Positions 8,291 through 18,599 of a DNA stretch of 64,000 nt are shown here, piece by piece. The notes under the pieces were generated by a model. The model made no database searches. It worked only from the letters and a program-made list of their open reading frames with translations, and had not been told where the DNA came from. Source of the DNA: Pollutimonas bauzanensis. GTDB taxonomy: Bacteria; Pseudomonadota; Gammaproteobacteria; Burkholderiales; Burkholderiaceae_B. The stretch spans positions 1 to 64,000 of the forward strand of contig NZ_FQXE01000009.1 of the NCBI RefSeq assembly GCF_900129885.1. The letters are read 5' to 3'. Numbering within the stretch: the stretch's first letter is position 1; each line of letters starts with the position of its first letter. The position numbers and the translations under genes were made by a program.

Positions 8291-8680
8291 ATGGACAATC
8301 AACCGTTCCAGAAAAGCAGCCAAAGCCAGGGCACCGAAGCATCGCCCTGCCCTGCATTGATGCCGCTGCCCGATTCTGACGCTTACGGTGATCTGCCTCA
8401 GTTTCCAAAGGGCGGCGTCTTGCCTTTTCGTCGCACCATCCGCCGCCAGGAACTGCGCCAAATTGTCCCTTTAGCCGAAACGACCATCTACGAAATGGAG
8501 CGCCGAGGCGAGTTCCCGCGCCGCTTCAACCTGACGCCGCGTTGCGTCGTCTGGGACTTGGAAGAGGTGCATGCTTGGATAGAAGCGCGCAAGCAAGCCT
8601 CACGCTTCGCTTCAACAAATCGCTCGACAGGGCCGGATGTCCGGCAACGTAAAACACGTCCCGTGAAAAACTCATCGTAA
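8291..8680 (+). CDS. alpA: AlpA-family phage/island transcriptional regulator
   Basis: The 129-residue protein ends with an AlpA-type MerR-like helix-turn-helix (about 48-100): RRQELRQIVPLAETTIYEME, RRGEFPRRFNLTPRCVVWDL, EEVHAWIEAR. The family activates excision or integrase-linked genes in P4-like and CP4-57-like islands. The N-terminal 45 residues are low-complexity and longer than usual. ATG 8291 has a GGAG site seven bases upstream, which favours it over the longer open frame. It lies two genes from the integrase, on the opposite strand, as expected for an island regulator. Confidence 0.82.
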   Translation: MDNQPFQKSSQSQGTEASPCPALMPLPDSDAYGDLPQFPKGGVLPFRRTIRRQELRQIVPLAETTIYEMERRGEFPRRFNLTPRCVVWDLEEVHAWIEARKQASRFASTNRSTGPDVRQRKTRPVKNSS

Positions 8681-8704
8681 TGCCCAATCATCCCCCTACC
8701 CCTC

Positions 8705-8977
8705 TTAATCCCCTAGGGCACGTTGGGTCCCGAGCACATCCGGCGCGGCTTCAATCAGTCGGGCCGACGGCGCCGCGCGGCGTACGTCCGCCAACGCGCT
8801 ACGCATTGCGGCACCGGCATCGGTGGCTTCGCGGGTGAACTCCAGCGCCAAGCGCCCCGGTTGCCCGATGCCCACCAAGGCATCGTTGCAGCCCGCTTCG
8901 CCCAGGCGCTCAAGCAACGCATCCGGGTTGCGATCGTCGTCGGCGAGCTGATATGTCAGGGTAAAGGTGTATTTCAT
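8705..8977 (-). CDS. Small island protein next to the integrase
   Basis: This 90-residue protein starts MKYTFTLTYQLADDDRNPDA at an ATG with AAGGAG correctly spaced. Similar short proteins occur beside integrases in islands and are sometimes named DNA-binding proteins, but I cannot identify a helix-turn-helix here. The reading is an alternating beta/helix pattern (KYTFTLTYQL, then LLERLGEAGC, RLALEFTREA). It is downstream of the integrase in the same orientation, 118 bases away, so may be co-transcribed. Function is unknown. Confidence 0.6.
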   Translation of the reverse strand: MKYTFTLTYQLADDDRNPDALLERLGEAGCNDALVGIGQPGRLALEFTREATDAGAAMRSALADVRRAAPSARLIEAAPDVLGTQRALGD

Positions 8978-9061
8978 CGCACTACTCCTTAGCATCGTCG
9001 CCAGCCTCTTGCTGCTTACGGTGCGTGATGCAGTTTTGTGATCTCCAGCATGGGAACGATT

Positions 9062-9089
9062 GGCCAGGCTGCCAGATGACAGCCTGGCC
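9062..9089. terminator. Strong hairpin after the integrase gene
   Basis: GGCCAGGCTG-ccagatga-CAGCCTGGCC gives a 10-bp perfect stem with an 8-base loop, seven bases past the integrase stop. No run of T follows on the minus strand, so it may slow rather than end transcription. Confidence 0.5.
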
Positions 9090-9095
9090 GCCATC

Positions 9096-10352
9096 TTACG
9101 CCATCGCGCTCAGCGCTGGCACCACCGCGTTCGCCGGCATCAATGCCGCCACGTAGGTCTCCCCGTCGATCCAGGCATCAACCATGTTGGCCCACTCTTG
9201 CAGCATGTGGCGCCGCTGCTCGGCGTACTCGGCCTTGTTGTAGATCGAGCGCGAGGAACGGCCGTCTTCGTGCGCCAGGCTCTTCTCGATCCAGTCGCGG
9301 TTGAAGCCGACTTCGTTCAGCAGCGTCGAGCCGGTGCGGCGCAGGTCGTGGACGGTGAACGGCTCCAGCGGCAAACCGGCGGCCTTGGCCCTCTCCGCCA
9401 CAATCTGCGTGATCCGGTTCAAGGTCGCCTGGGACATGCAGCGGTCAGAGTCATAGCGCGAGGGAAGCACAAACTTGGAGCCAGCCGCACAAGTATGCAG
9501 CGCAACGAAGATATCGAGCGCCTGACGCGACAAATAGACCACATGCGTATTACGCCCTTTCATCCGTTCCTTGGAGATCGTCCAGACCGCGTTCTCAAAA
9601 TCGACTTCATCCCAGGTGGCTTTGATCAGTTCGCTTTTGCGCACCAGCGTGAGCAGAATCATGCGCAACGCCAGCCGGATGGTCGGATAGGTTGCCACCG
9701 ACTCCATCTGTCGGGCCATCAGCCGAATCTCCAGCGGCGACAAGGCGCGATCCTTTGGCACAAAGGTCGCAATTGACGCAGCACTCACGTCGTTGCCCGG
9801 GTTATCCACCTTCTCGCCGTGCAGGATGGCGAAGACGTAGACCTGTTTTACGATGTCTCGAATGTGGACCCCTGTGGCGGGGGCACCACGATCCTTCACC
9901 TTGTTGCAAAGGGCGCGCAGGTCACCGGCGGTGATTTCATTGAGCTTACGATTTTGAAAGGCCGGCAGGATGTCCCGAGCAATGATGTGCTTGCGCATCG
10001 CCTTGGTGCTGTCGGCCATCCGGGCACCGGCCAGCCATTTTTCGGTCATGTCGCCGAAAGTCTTGACCGCTGTCAGCCGGCGTTTCTCGCGCTGCTTCTC
10101 CAGCGCCGGGGAGATGCCTTTGGCGACGGCTTTCTTAGCGTCGATCAGCTTTTCGCGAGCCAGCGCCAGCGAAATGCCAGCCGGCCCATAGCGGCCGATG
10201 GTCAGCGTCTCACGGCGGCCGTTGAGACGGTAATCATAGCGGAAGGTGATGGTACCGGCAGGCGATACCGTGACGTACATCCCGTCGCGGTCAGAAGCCT
10301 TATAAATCTTGGCCTTAGGCTTGAGATTGCGTAGTGCGGTGTCAGTAAGCAT
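9096..10352 (-). CDS. int: Tyrosine recombinase / P4-like integrase of the guaA-linked island
   Basis: The 418-residue phage integrase has an N-terminal DUF4102-type arm-binding domain (about 1-90), a core-binding domain (about 95-180) and a C-terminal catalytic domain. Catalytic residues are readable: Arg238 in LVRKSEL, Lys265 in KERMKGR, His335 and Arg338 in VHDLRR, His361 in SLAHEDG, and Tyr371 in SIYNKAEY. It is full length. Its start lies 300 bases from the 3' end of guaA, so it probably recombines an attP with the guaA 3' end and is the integrase that brought bases 1-10650. Possible arm-type repeats lie in the gap upstream. Confidence 0.93.
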   Translation of the reverse strand: MLTDTALRNLKPKAKIYKASDRDGMYVTVSPAGTITFRYDYRLNGRRETLTIGRYGPAGISLALAREKLIDAKKAVAKGISPALEKQREKRRLTAVKTFGDMTEKWLAGARMADSTKAMRKHIIARDILPAFQNRKLNEITAGDLRALCNKVKDRGAPATGVHIRDIVKQVYVFAILHGEKVDNPGNDVSAASIATFVPKDRALSPLEIRLMARQMESVATYPTIRLALRMILLTLVRKSELIKATWDEVDFENAVWTISKERMKGRNTHVVYLSRQALDIFVALHTCAAGSKFVLPSRYDSDRCMSQATLNRITQIVAERAKAAGLPLEPFTVHDLRRTGSTLLNEVGFNRDWIEKSLAHEDGRSSRSIYNKAEYAEQRRHMLQEWANMVDAWIDGETYVAALMPANAVVPALSAMA

Positions 10353-10652
10353 CGAGGTTTTCTCCTGTTTATGACGGCTTTTTACCGTCAGGGGTCAGGA
10401 GACCTGCTGATGCCCGGAAAGCCGCATAAAATAAGCTTTCCAGAAGAGCGTTTTACCGTCAAAGACCGATTTGGTCTGAATAGTGAACGGCAGGGTCTTA
10501 ATCGGGCCACCGGTTCCTACCGCCACTTCTATCGTCAACTTGTTTTGCTGGTCAGCGATAGCTACCGATAGTCACCGCAACATATTTATTTATAAATCAA
10601 TACGTTACGGTGGTTTTTCGATAAGTAGCGATAGTCCCAAAAGAACCTGATT
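10353..10652. other. Island end at guaA: inferred attachment region with repeated motifs
   Basis: This 300-base AT-richer stretch joins the integrase to guaA. The direct repeat TTTTACCGTCA occurs at 10380-10390 and 10451-10461. The first copy also forms an inverted repeat TGACGG-N7-CCGTCA (10372-10390). GATAGTC recurs at 10567-10573 and 10630-10636. These resemble integrase arm sites. The att core is expected at the guaA terminus (about 10650-10670). I found no second copy of the guaA 3' end inside the window, so the far end of the island is off the left edge. A 66-codon ORF here lacks support. Confidence 0.55.
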
Positions 10653-12239
10653 TTATTCCCACTCAATCGTAGCCGGCGGCTTACTCGACACGTCGTACGT
10701 CACCCGGTTGATTCCCCGCACTTCATTGATGATCCGCGACGACACCTTCTTGAGCAGCGCATACGGCAACTCCGCCCAGTCCGCGGTCATGAAGTCGGAG
10801 GTCTGCACGGCGCGCAGCGCCACGACATAGTCGTAGGTGCGGCCGTCGCCCATGACGCCCACCGATTTCACCGGCAAAAATACCGCAAAGGCTTGCGAGG
10901 TCAGGTCGTACCAGCTCTTGCCGCTGACGGAGTCTATGGTTTTGCGCAACTCTTCGATGAAGATGGCGTCGGCGCGGCGCAGCAGGTCGGCGAACTCGTG
11001 CTTGACTTCGCCCAGGATGCGCACGCCCAGGCCGGGGCCGGGGAAGGGGTGGCGGTAGACCATGGGAGGGGGCAGGCCAAGCGCCACGCCCAGCTTGCGG
11101 ACTTCGTCTTTGAAGAGTTCGCGCAAGGGTTCGAGCAATTTCAGGTTCAGCGTATCGGGCAGGCCGCCGACGTTGTGGTGCGATTTGATGGCGACGGCTT
11201 TGCCGGTCTTGCCGCCGGCCGATTCGATGACATCGGGATAGATGGTGCCTTGCGCCAGCCAGCGGGCGTTGGCGAGTTTGCCGGCTTCCACCTGGAATAC
11301 CTCGACGAACTCCCGGCCTATGATCTTGCGCTTGGCTTCGGGGTCGGAGACGCCGGCCAGTTTGCCCATGAATTGTTCAGTGGCATCGACGTGGATGACC
11401 TTGATGCCGAAATGGTCGGCGAAGGTTTCCATGACCTGCTTGGCTTCGTTCAGGCGCAGCAGGCCGTGGTCGACGAATACGCAGGTGAGCTGGTCGCCGA
11501 TGGCCTTGTGTATCAGCGCGGCGGCCACGGAAGAATCGACTCCGCCAGACAGGCCCAGGATCACGTCGTCGCTGCCGACCTGCGCGCGGATGTGCGCGAC
11601 GGCTTCGGCCACGTAGTCGGGCATGTTCCAGTCGCCGGCGCAGCCGCATATCTCGGTGACGAAACGCGCGAGTATGGCCTCGCCCTGGGTGGTGTGGGTG
11701 ACTTCGGGATGGAATTGCACGGCATAGAAGCCGCGCTCTTCGTCGGCCATGCCGGCGACCGGGCAGGATGGCGTGGAGGCCATGAGCTTGAAGCCGGGCG
11801 GCAGCGCGGTGACTTTGTCGCCGTGGCTCATCCAGACCTTGAGCATGCCGTGGCCTTCTGTGGTGGTGAAGTCCTGCAGGCCGTCCAGCAGCCTGGTATG
11901 GCCATGGGCGCGCACCTCGGCGTAGCCGAATTCGCGATGGTCGGACCATTCGACTTTGCCGCCCAGCTGTGCCGCCATCGACTGCATGCCGTAGCAGATG
12001 CCCAGTACCGGCACACCGGCTTCGAATACCTTGCTGGGGACCTTGAGGGATTCCTCATGGTAGGCCGAAGCGTGGCTGCCCGACAGGATGATGCCTTTCA
12101 GGCCTTCCTGCGACTCGATGAAGGCGTTGTCCACGTCACCGGGATGAATTTCGCAATAGACACCGGCTTCGCGTACGCGGCGGGCGATAAGTTGAGTGAC
12201 TTGTGAACCGTAATCGAGGATGAGAATGCGCTGGTGCAT
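10653..12239 (-). CDS. guaA: GMP synthase (glutamine-hydrolysing)
   Basis: GuaA converts XMP, ATP and glutamine to GMP. The 528-residue protein starts [20 protein letters not shown]. It has the class I glutaminase domain with the GICYGMQ nucleophile Cys, the PP-loop ATP pyrophosphatase motif LSGGVDSSV, and the dimerisation domain ending KPPATIEWE, the usual GuaA terminus. The family length is about 525. The upstream-extended frame (22 more residues) looks unlike the family and is rejected. The 3' end is intact although the island abuts it, as expected when insertion restores the last codons. guaB follows upstream with an MFS remnant between. Confidence 0.97.
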   Translation of the reverse strand: MHQRILILDYGSQVTQLIARRVREAGVYCEIHPGDVDNAFIESQEGLKGIILSGSHASAYHEESLKVPSKVFEAGVPVLGICYGMQSMAAQLGGKVEWSDHREFGYAEVRAHGHTRLLDGLQDFTTTEGHGMLKVWMSHGDKVTALPPGFKLMASTPSCPVAGMADEERGFYAVQFHPEVTHTTQGEAILARFVTEICGCAGDWNMPDYVAEAVAHIRAQVGSDDVILGLSGGVDSSVAAALIHKAIGDQLTCVFVDHGLLRLNEAKQVMETFADHFGIKVIHVDATEQFMGKLAGVSDPEAKRKIIGREFVEVFQVEAGKLANARWLAQGTIYPDVIESAGGKTGKAVAIKSHHNVGGLPDTLNLKLLEPLRELFKDEVRKLGVALGLPPPMVYRHPFPGPGLGVRILGEVKHEFADLLRRADAIFIEELRKTIDSVSGKSWYDLTSQAFAVFLPVKSVGVMGDGRTYDYVVALRAVQTSDFMTADWAELPYALLKKVSSRIINEVRGINRVTYDVSSKPPATIEWE

Positions 12240-12348
12240 GGCATGAAGGAGAAAAAGAATGCAAGGCGTTAATGTAACGTATTGAGGCGGGTTACGCTGG
12301 CGCATGCGGCCTGATCAGGCCACAGTTTCGTGTAACAAAGAAGCCCTC

Positions 12349-14095
<1,747 letters not shown>

Positions 14096-14174
14096 CTAGG
14101 CTCCGTGCAAAGCAAGATTATACGCGAACCTAGGGTCTATACCTAGTATTGCTTACCATAGGGAGGAGACCGGC

Positions 14175-14846
14175 ATGCGCATATTGCTCGTGGAAGATAA
14201 TCCGGATATTGGCGACGCCATCGAAAGCAAGCTCAAGGCCGCCGGGCATGGCGTGGAATGGGCGCGCGACGGGGAATCGGCATTGCGGTGGGTGGCCGAG
14301 GGCGCCTGGGACGCCATCGTGCTGGACATCATGCTGCCCGGCAAGGACGGCTTCGCCGTGCTGCGCGAGTTGCGCGCCGCCGGCTGCGACGCCCAGGTGC
14401 TGGTCGTGACGGCGCGCTCGGAGATCGAAGACAAGATCGACATGCTGGATCTGGGCGCCGACGATTATCTGGTCAAGCCATTCGACTTGCGCGAGCTCGA
14501 AGCGCGGCTGCGCGCCCTGATGCGCCGCCCCGCCGGGCACACGTCCAGCCTGGCGCAATACGGCAATCTGGCCCTGGATATCGCGGGCCGCAGCGCCAGC
14601 GTGGGCGGGCGTCCGCTGGAACTCGGCCGGCGGGAATTCCGCCTGCTGGAGATCCTGCTCGGACGCGTCGGCCAGACCGTGCTCAAGGAACGCCTGATGA
14701 ACCAGATATTCAGCCAGGACGACGACGTTACGCTCAATGCGCTCGAACTCCAGGTGTCGCGCCTGCGCAAGAAGCTGGTCAACTCCTCTGTCGATATCGT
14801 CACCGTGCGGGGAGTCGGCTATCAGGCCTGTTGCCATGAGCAATGA
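14175..14846 (+). CDS. OmpR/TctD-type response regulator
   Basis: The 223-residue two-domain regulator has a receiver with acidic pocket VEDN, phospho-acceptor Asp51 in VLDIMLPGKDG and Lys in YLVKPFD. The C-terminal winged helix (about 125-220) is of the OmpR type (GRREFRLLEILLGR, QVSRLRKKL, VRGVGYQA). It overlaps the downstream kinase gene by 11 bp, so the pair is one operon. The likely target is the adjacent ABC importer. GGGAGGAG precedes the start ATG. Substrate specificity cannot be read. Confidence 0.9.
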   Translation: MRILLVEDNPDIGDAIESKLKAAGHGVEWARDGESALRWVAEGAWDAIVLDIMLPGKDGFAVLRELRAAGCDAQVLVVTARSEIEDKIDMLDLGADDYLVKPFDLRELEARLRALMRRPAGHTSSLAQYGNLALDIAGRSASVGGRPLELGRREFRLLEILLGRVGQTVLKERLMNQIFSQDDDVTLNALELQVSRLRKKLVNSSVDIVTVRGVGYQACCHEQ

Positions 14847-17334
14847 CGTGTTTTCCATACGCAGCCGCATATTCCGGGTGGCGATCGTGCTGCTGGTGCT
14901 GTCCTCGGTGGTGCTGGTCGTGTTCCTGCATGACTACGCGACCCGCGCGGCGGACCGCGCCTTCGACCGGCTGCTGGCCGCCTCGGCTCTGTCGATAGCC
15001 GGCGCGGTGCAGATCGAGGACAGCCAGGTCGCGGTGGAACTGCCTTTCGCCGCCCTGGCCATGCTGTCGGGCAATGAACGGGTCTTTTATGCCGTGCGCA
15101 ATGCCCAGGGCAAGCTGGTGACAGGCTACGGCGACCTCGATGCCGGCATGCCGCTGGCGGGGTCGGCGAGCGCGGTTTTCAATAATGCGCATTACCGCCG
15201 CGATGATATCCGCATCGCCACGGTGGGCCGGCTGGTGTCGGTCAACCAGCAGGCCGGCTGGGTCACCGTGCGGGTTGCCGAAACCCGCGGCGCCCGGCAG
15301 GCGCTGGCCCAGGAAATCCTCAACCGCAGCGTGCTGCCTTTGCTGGTCATGGTCGCGGTGGCGCTGAGCCTGCTGTGGTTCGGCGTGACGCGCGCCTTCG
15401 CGCCGCTGCGGCTGATCGAAACCGAGCTGCGCCAGCGCCAGCCCAATGACCTGGAGCCGCTGTCCAGCCCGGTGCCGCGCGAAGTCCGCCGGCTGGTGGA
15501 GGCCCTCAATGGCTTCATGCTGCGCTTGCAGGCCATGCTCAACAGCTTGAACAACCTGGTGGCCGACGCGGCGCACCAGGTCCGCACGCCGCTGGCCTCT
15601 TTGCGCGCCCAGTCCGAGGTCGCGCTGGAAGAAACCGATGCGGCCAAGCTGCATGAGCGCCTGGTCCGCATCCATCTGAATGCCTCGCGCGCCAGCCAGT
15701 TGGTCAACCAGTTGCTGATGGACGCGACCATTACCCACCGCCTGGGCTCCCGGGGGCATGCCATGGTGGGGGTCGCGGAAATAATCAATGAAACCCGCCA
15801 GCGCATCGGTCCGCTGGACGCCCGGCGCCTGCGGATTTCCATTGCGCCCGAAGTGCGCCGCGGGCGCATTTTGGGAGACCGCGTGGCTCTGCGCGAAATG
15901 CTGCGCAATCTGGTGGACAACGCGCTGCGCTATGCGCCCGACGGCGAGGTCGAGCTGCAGGCCGAAGGCCTGCCCGGGCATCGCCTGGGCCTGACCGTGG
16001 CGGACCGCGGGCCGGGCATTGCGGACAATGAAAAAGACCTGGTGCTGGAGCGCTTCGGGCGCGGCAGCGGCGCCGAATCCCAGCCGGGTTCGGGCCTGGG
16101 GCTCTCCATCGTCAAGGCCGTGATCGATGGGCACAAGGGTACGCTGGCGCTGCGCAACCGGCCCGGCGGCGGGCTGCTGGTATACGTCACCTTGCCATTG
16201 TCGCCAGCCGCGGCAGTGGCTCCGGCGCTGGCCATGCTCGGCATGCTGGGCGTGGCCGGCCTGCTGGCGCTGGCCTGCCTGGCGTGGCCCAGGCCTTCAT
16301 GGGCCCATGAAGCGGCGTCCGGCTCGGCCATCACCAGCTATTACCCCGCGGCCCATGAAGCCTCCACCCTGACCATTGCCGGGTCGACCGATACGCCGCT
16401 GTTTGCCTCGCTGGCCCTGGCCTTCCAGGAATCCCATCCGGACGTCTCGCTGGTCTACCGCGAAATCGGCACCCGCGAACTGTACGAGCTGGCCGTCGCC
16501 GGGAAGCTGCGGCAGGCCGACATCCTGGTCAGTTCCGCGGTCGATCTGCAGCTCAAACTGGCCAATGACGGCTATGCCCTGCCTTATGCATCGAGCCATA
16601 CCAGGGAACTGCCGGCATGGGCCGTTTGGCGATCGGAGGTATTCGGATTCACCTTCGAGCCCATCGTCATGGTCTACAACCCGGACCGCTACAGTGAAAA
16701 GACGGCGCCGCGTTCGCGCCAGGCCTTGCTGCGCCTGCTGGAACAGGACCGAAAGCGCATGCACGCGCGCATAGGCACCTATGACATCGCCTTGAGCAGC
16801 GTCGGCCACTTGCTGGCCGTGCAGGACGAGATCCTCTCGTCCAACTTTTGGGGCCTGGCCAATGCCCTGGGCCAAGTGGACGTGCAACTGGAAGCCAACA
16901 CCGCCGACATCCTGGACAAGATAGAAAGCGGCGAGCTGGACCTGGGCTACAACGTGCTGGGGTCCTACGCCCTGGCGCGGCAGCAGGCCGGCCACAGGCT
17001 GGGCATAGTCATCCCGGAAGACTACGTGCTGGTGCTGGCGCGAGCCGCGCTGATTGCGCGCCACAGCCCGCAGCCCGAACTGGCCGGGACATTCCTGGAC
17101 TGGCTGCTGTCCCCCGCCGGGCAGGCCGTGGCGGCGGGCCAGGCGGGCCTGGGCGCCATCATGGGCGCGCATACCGGCAAGGGCTATGCGAGCGGCCCGC
17201 TGGCGCTCTCGCAAAGCATCGTGCAGCCCATCGCCCTGACCCCCGCCTTGCTGGTGGGGCTGGACCAGCAGCGCCACAGCCGTTTCCTGCAGAACTGGAA
17301 GCGCCTGGTGACGGACACGCCACCGCGCCCATGA
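14836..17334 (+). CDS. Sensor histidine kinase fused to a C-terminal periplasmic binding-protein domain
   Basis: This 832-residue protein has TM1 (about 14-31), a periplasmic loop, TM2 (about 165-183), a HisKA domain with phospho-His247 in DAAHQVRTPL, and HATPase motifs N-box 357-363, DRGPGI 390-395 and GSGLGLS 418-424. After the kinase end at about 455 comes a hydrophobic segment (462-483) closing with PSWA-HEA, like a signal peptide. An iron/PgtC-type solute-binding domain fills about 491-832. That domain is paralogous to the binding protein at 17419: GTYDIALSSVGHLLAVQDE against TTYDVEKSAVGFMLAVQDS. A periplasmic C-terminal sensor is implied. In Salmonella, PgtB (kinase) and PgtC (binding-like) are separate. 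ATG 14836 is chosen because it overlaps the regulator stop and begins the kinase. Confidence 0.85.
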   Translation: MSNDVFSIRSRIFRVAIVLLVLSSVVLVVFLHDYATRAADRAFDRLLAASALSIAGAVQIEDSQVAVELPFAALAMLSGNERVFYAVRNAQGKLVTGYGDLDAGMPLAGSASAVFNNAHYRRDDIRIATVGRLVSVNQQAGWVTVRVAETRGARQALAQEILNRSVLPLLVMVAVALSLLWFGVTRAFAPLRLIETELRQRQPNDLEPLSSPVPREVRRLVEALNGFMLRLQAMLNSLNNLVADAAHQVRTPLASLRAQSEVALEETDAAKLHERLVRIHLNASRASQLVNQLLMDATITHRLGSRGHAMVGVAEIINETRQRIGPLDARRLRISIAPEVRRGRILGDRVALREMLRNLVDNALRYAPDGEVELQAEGLPGHRLGLTVADRGPGIADNEKDLVLERFGRGSGAESQPGSGLGLSIVKAVIDGHKGTLALRNRPGGGLLVYVTLPLSPAAAVAPALAMLGMLGVAGLLALACLAWPRPSWAHEAASGSAITSYYPAAHEASTLTIAGSTDTPLFASLALAFQESHPDVSLVYREIGTRELYELAVAGKLRQADILVSSAVDLQLKLANDGYALPYASSHTRELPAWAVWRSEVFGFTFEPIVMVYNPDRYSEKTAPRSRQALLRLLEQDRKRMHARIGTYDIALSSVGHLLAVQDEILSSNFWGLANALGQVDVQLEANTADILDKIESGELDLGYNVLGSYALARQQAGHRLGIVIPEDYVLVLARAALIARHSPQPELAGTFLDWLLSPAGQAVAAGQAGLGAIMGAHTGKGYASGPLALSQSIVQPIALTPALLVGLDQQRHSRFLQNWKRLVTDTPPRP

Positions 17335-17375
17335 CAGGATGCTGACAGCTGTTTGCTCTAAGATAGCTGCAAGAT

Positions 17376-17396
17376 AGGCTTTCAGCCTGCTTTTTT
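17376..17396 (+). terminator. Short hairpin plus T-run between the kinase and binding-protein genes
   Basis: AGGCT-ttc-AGCCT-GC is followed by six T. The stem is only five base pairs, so this is a weak or partial terminator. It would let the ABC genes be expressed differently from the two-component genes. Confidence 0.5.
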
Positions 17397-17418
17397 GCAA
17401 CCTTTGGAGGAGACCAGC

Positions 17419-18516
17419 ATGTTGCGTCTTTCACGCTTGGCAGCGGTATGCGCTGCCGTATTCACTACCGCCGTTTCCGGCGCCGCCTGGGCTCAGGCCC
17501 CCGAAAACTATCCCGCCGACTACCAGAAAGTGGTGGACGCCGCCAAGAAGGAAGGCAAGGTGGTCATCTATTCCACCACCGACACCAAGGCGGCCAATCC
17601 TGTCATCCAGGATTTCGAAGCGCTGTATCCCGGCGTCAAGGTCGAGTACAACGACATGAACAGCACCGAACTGTACAGCCGCTACATCAGCGAGCAGGCC
17701 TCGGGCGGCAACAGCGGCGATGTGGTCTGGAGTTCCTCCATGGATTCGGCGCTGAAGCTGGCCGTGGATTTCGCCCTGACCTACAAATCGCCCGAAATTC
17801 CCAATGTGCCGAAATGGTCGGTATGGAAGGATGCCGCTTATGGCACCACCTATGAACCGGCGGCGTTCATCTACAACAAGCGCCTGATCAAGCCCGAGGA
17901 AGTGCCGACCACGCACACGGCATTGGCCAAGCTGGTCAGCGGCCAGACCGACCGCTTCAAGAGCAAGGTAACCACTTACGACGTCGAAAAATCCGCCGTG
18001 GGCTTCATGCTGGCGGTGCAGGACAGCCGCAATGATCCAAAATACAAGGAGACCCTGAGCGACACCGCCAAGGCGGGGCTGGTGGTCCAGTCGTCGACCG
18101 GCACCATGATGGAACGCGTGTCCTCGGGCGAGAACCTGATCGGCTACAACATCCTGGGGTCGTATGCGGAAACGCGCGCCAAGAAGGATCCCGGCCTGGG
18201 CGTGGCCTATCCCACGGACTACGCTCTGGTGCTTTCGCGCGTGGCCTTCATCAGCAAAACGGCCAAGCACAAGAATGCCGCCAAGCTGTGGCTGGATTAC
18301 CTCTTGTCGCTGCGCGGTCAGAACGTCCTTGCCAACAAGGCTGACCTCGCGTCCATACGCAGCGATATCGAGGGCGACAACGATGTCGACGGCATGACCA
18401 AGAAACTGGGCGCCGCGCTCAAGCCGATTCCCGTCGATGAATCGCTGCTTGAATACCTCGACCAGAACAAGCGCCTGGCATTCATCAAGGAATGGCGCGC
18501 CGCCGCCGGCAAATAA
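17419..18516 (+). CDS. ABC transporter substrate-binding protein, ferric-iron/phosphoglycerate type
   Basis: The 365-residue periplasmic protein has a clear signal peptide MLRLSRLAAVCAAVFTTAVS cleaved near AWA-QAP. The body shows family 1 bacterial iron-binding-like features (VVIYSTTDTKAANPVI, LYSRYISEQ, YEPAAFIYNKRL). GGAGGAG lies before ATG 17419. It is the soluble receptor of the permease and ATPase that follow. The related SfuA/AfuA/PgtC proteins bind Fe(III), phosphates or phosphoglycerates, so substrate is open. It is paralogous to the C-terminal domain of the adjoining kinase. Confidence 0.88.
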   Translation: MLRLSRLAAVCAAVFTTAVSGAAWAQAPENYPADYQKVVDAAKKEGKVVIYSTTDTKAANPVIQDFEALYPGVKVEYNDMNSTELYSRYISEQASGGNSGDVVWSSSMDSALKLAVDFALTYKSPEIPNVPKWSVWKDAAYGTTYEPAAFIYNKRLIKPEEVPTTHTALAKLVSGQTDRFKSKVTTYDVEKSAVGFMLAVQDSRNDPKYKETLSDTAKAGLVVQSSTGTMMERVSSGENLIGYNILGSYAETRAKKDPGLGVAYPTDYALVLSRVAFISKTAKHKNAAKLWLDYLLSLRGQNVLANKADLASIRSDIEGDNDVDGMTKKLGAALKPIPVDESLLEYLDQNKRLAFIKEWRAAAGK

Positions 18517-18540
18517 GCCGCGGCTTGCGCCCCTAGTCCG

Positions 18541-18579
18541 GCATGCCGCCGCCTGTTTCCCCGACAGCGGCCGGCATGC
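18541..18579 (+). other. Intercistronic stem-loop between binding-protein and permease genes
   Basis: GCATGCCGCCGCCTGT-ttccccg-ACAGCGGCCGGCATGC pairs over most of 16 bases with two single-base bulges. No T-run follows. Such hairpins after the binding-protein gene often protect its mRNA and give it higher expression than the permease. Confidence 0.55.
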
Positions 18580-18599
18580 ATTAATTCTCAGGTGATTGC

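Noticed and set aside
9060-9776. 238-codon ORF opposite the integrase
   Set aside because: Antisense shadow of a fully conserved integrase; typical of GC-rich third-position bias.
10371-10571. 66-codon ORF in the att region
   Set aside because: No ribosome site, no recognised family, and it lies over repeats of the integrase region.
17335-17418. Fur box before the iron-type binding protein
   Set aside because: No GATAATGATAATCATTATC-like palindrome is present, so iron control is unsupported.
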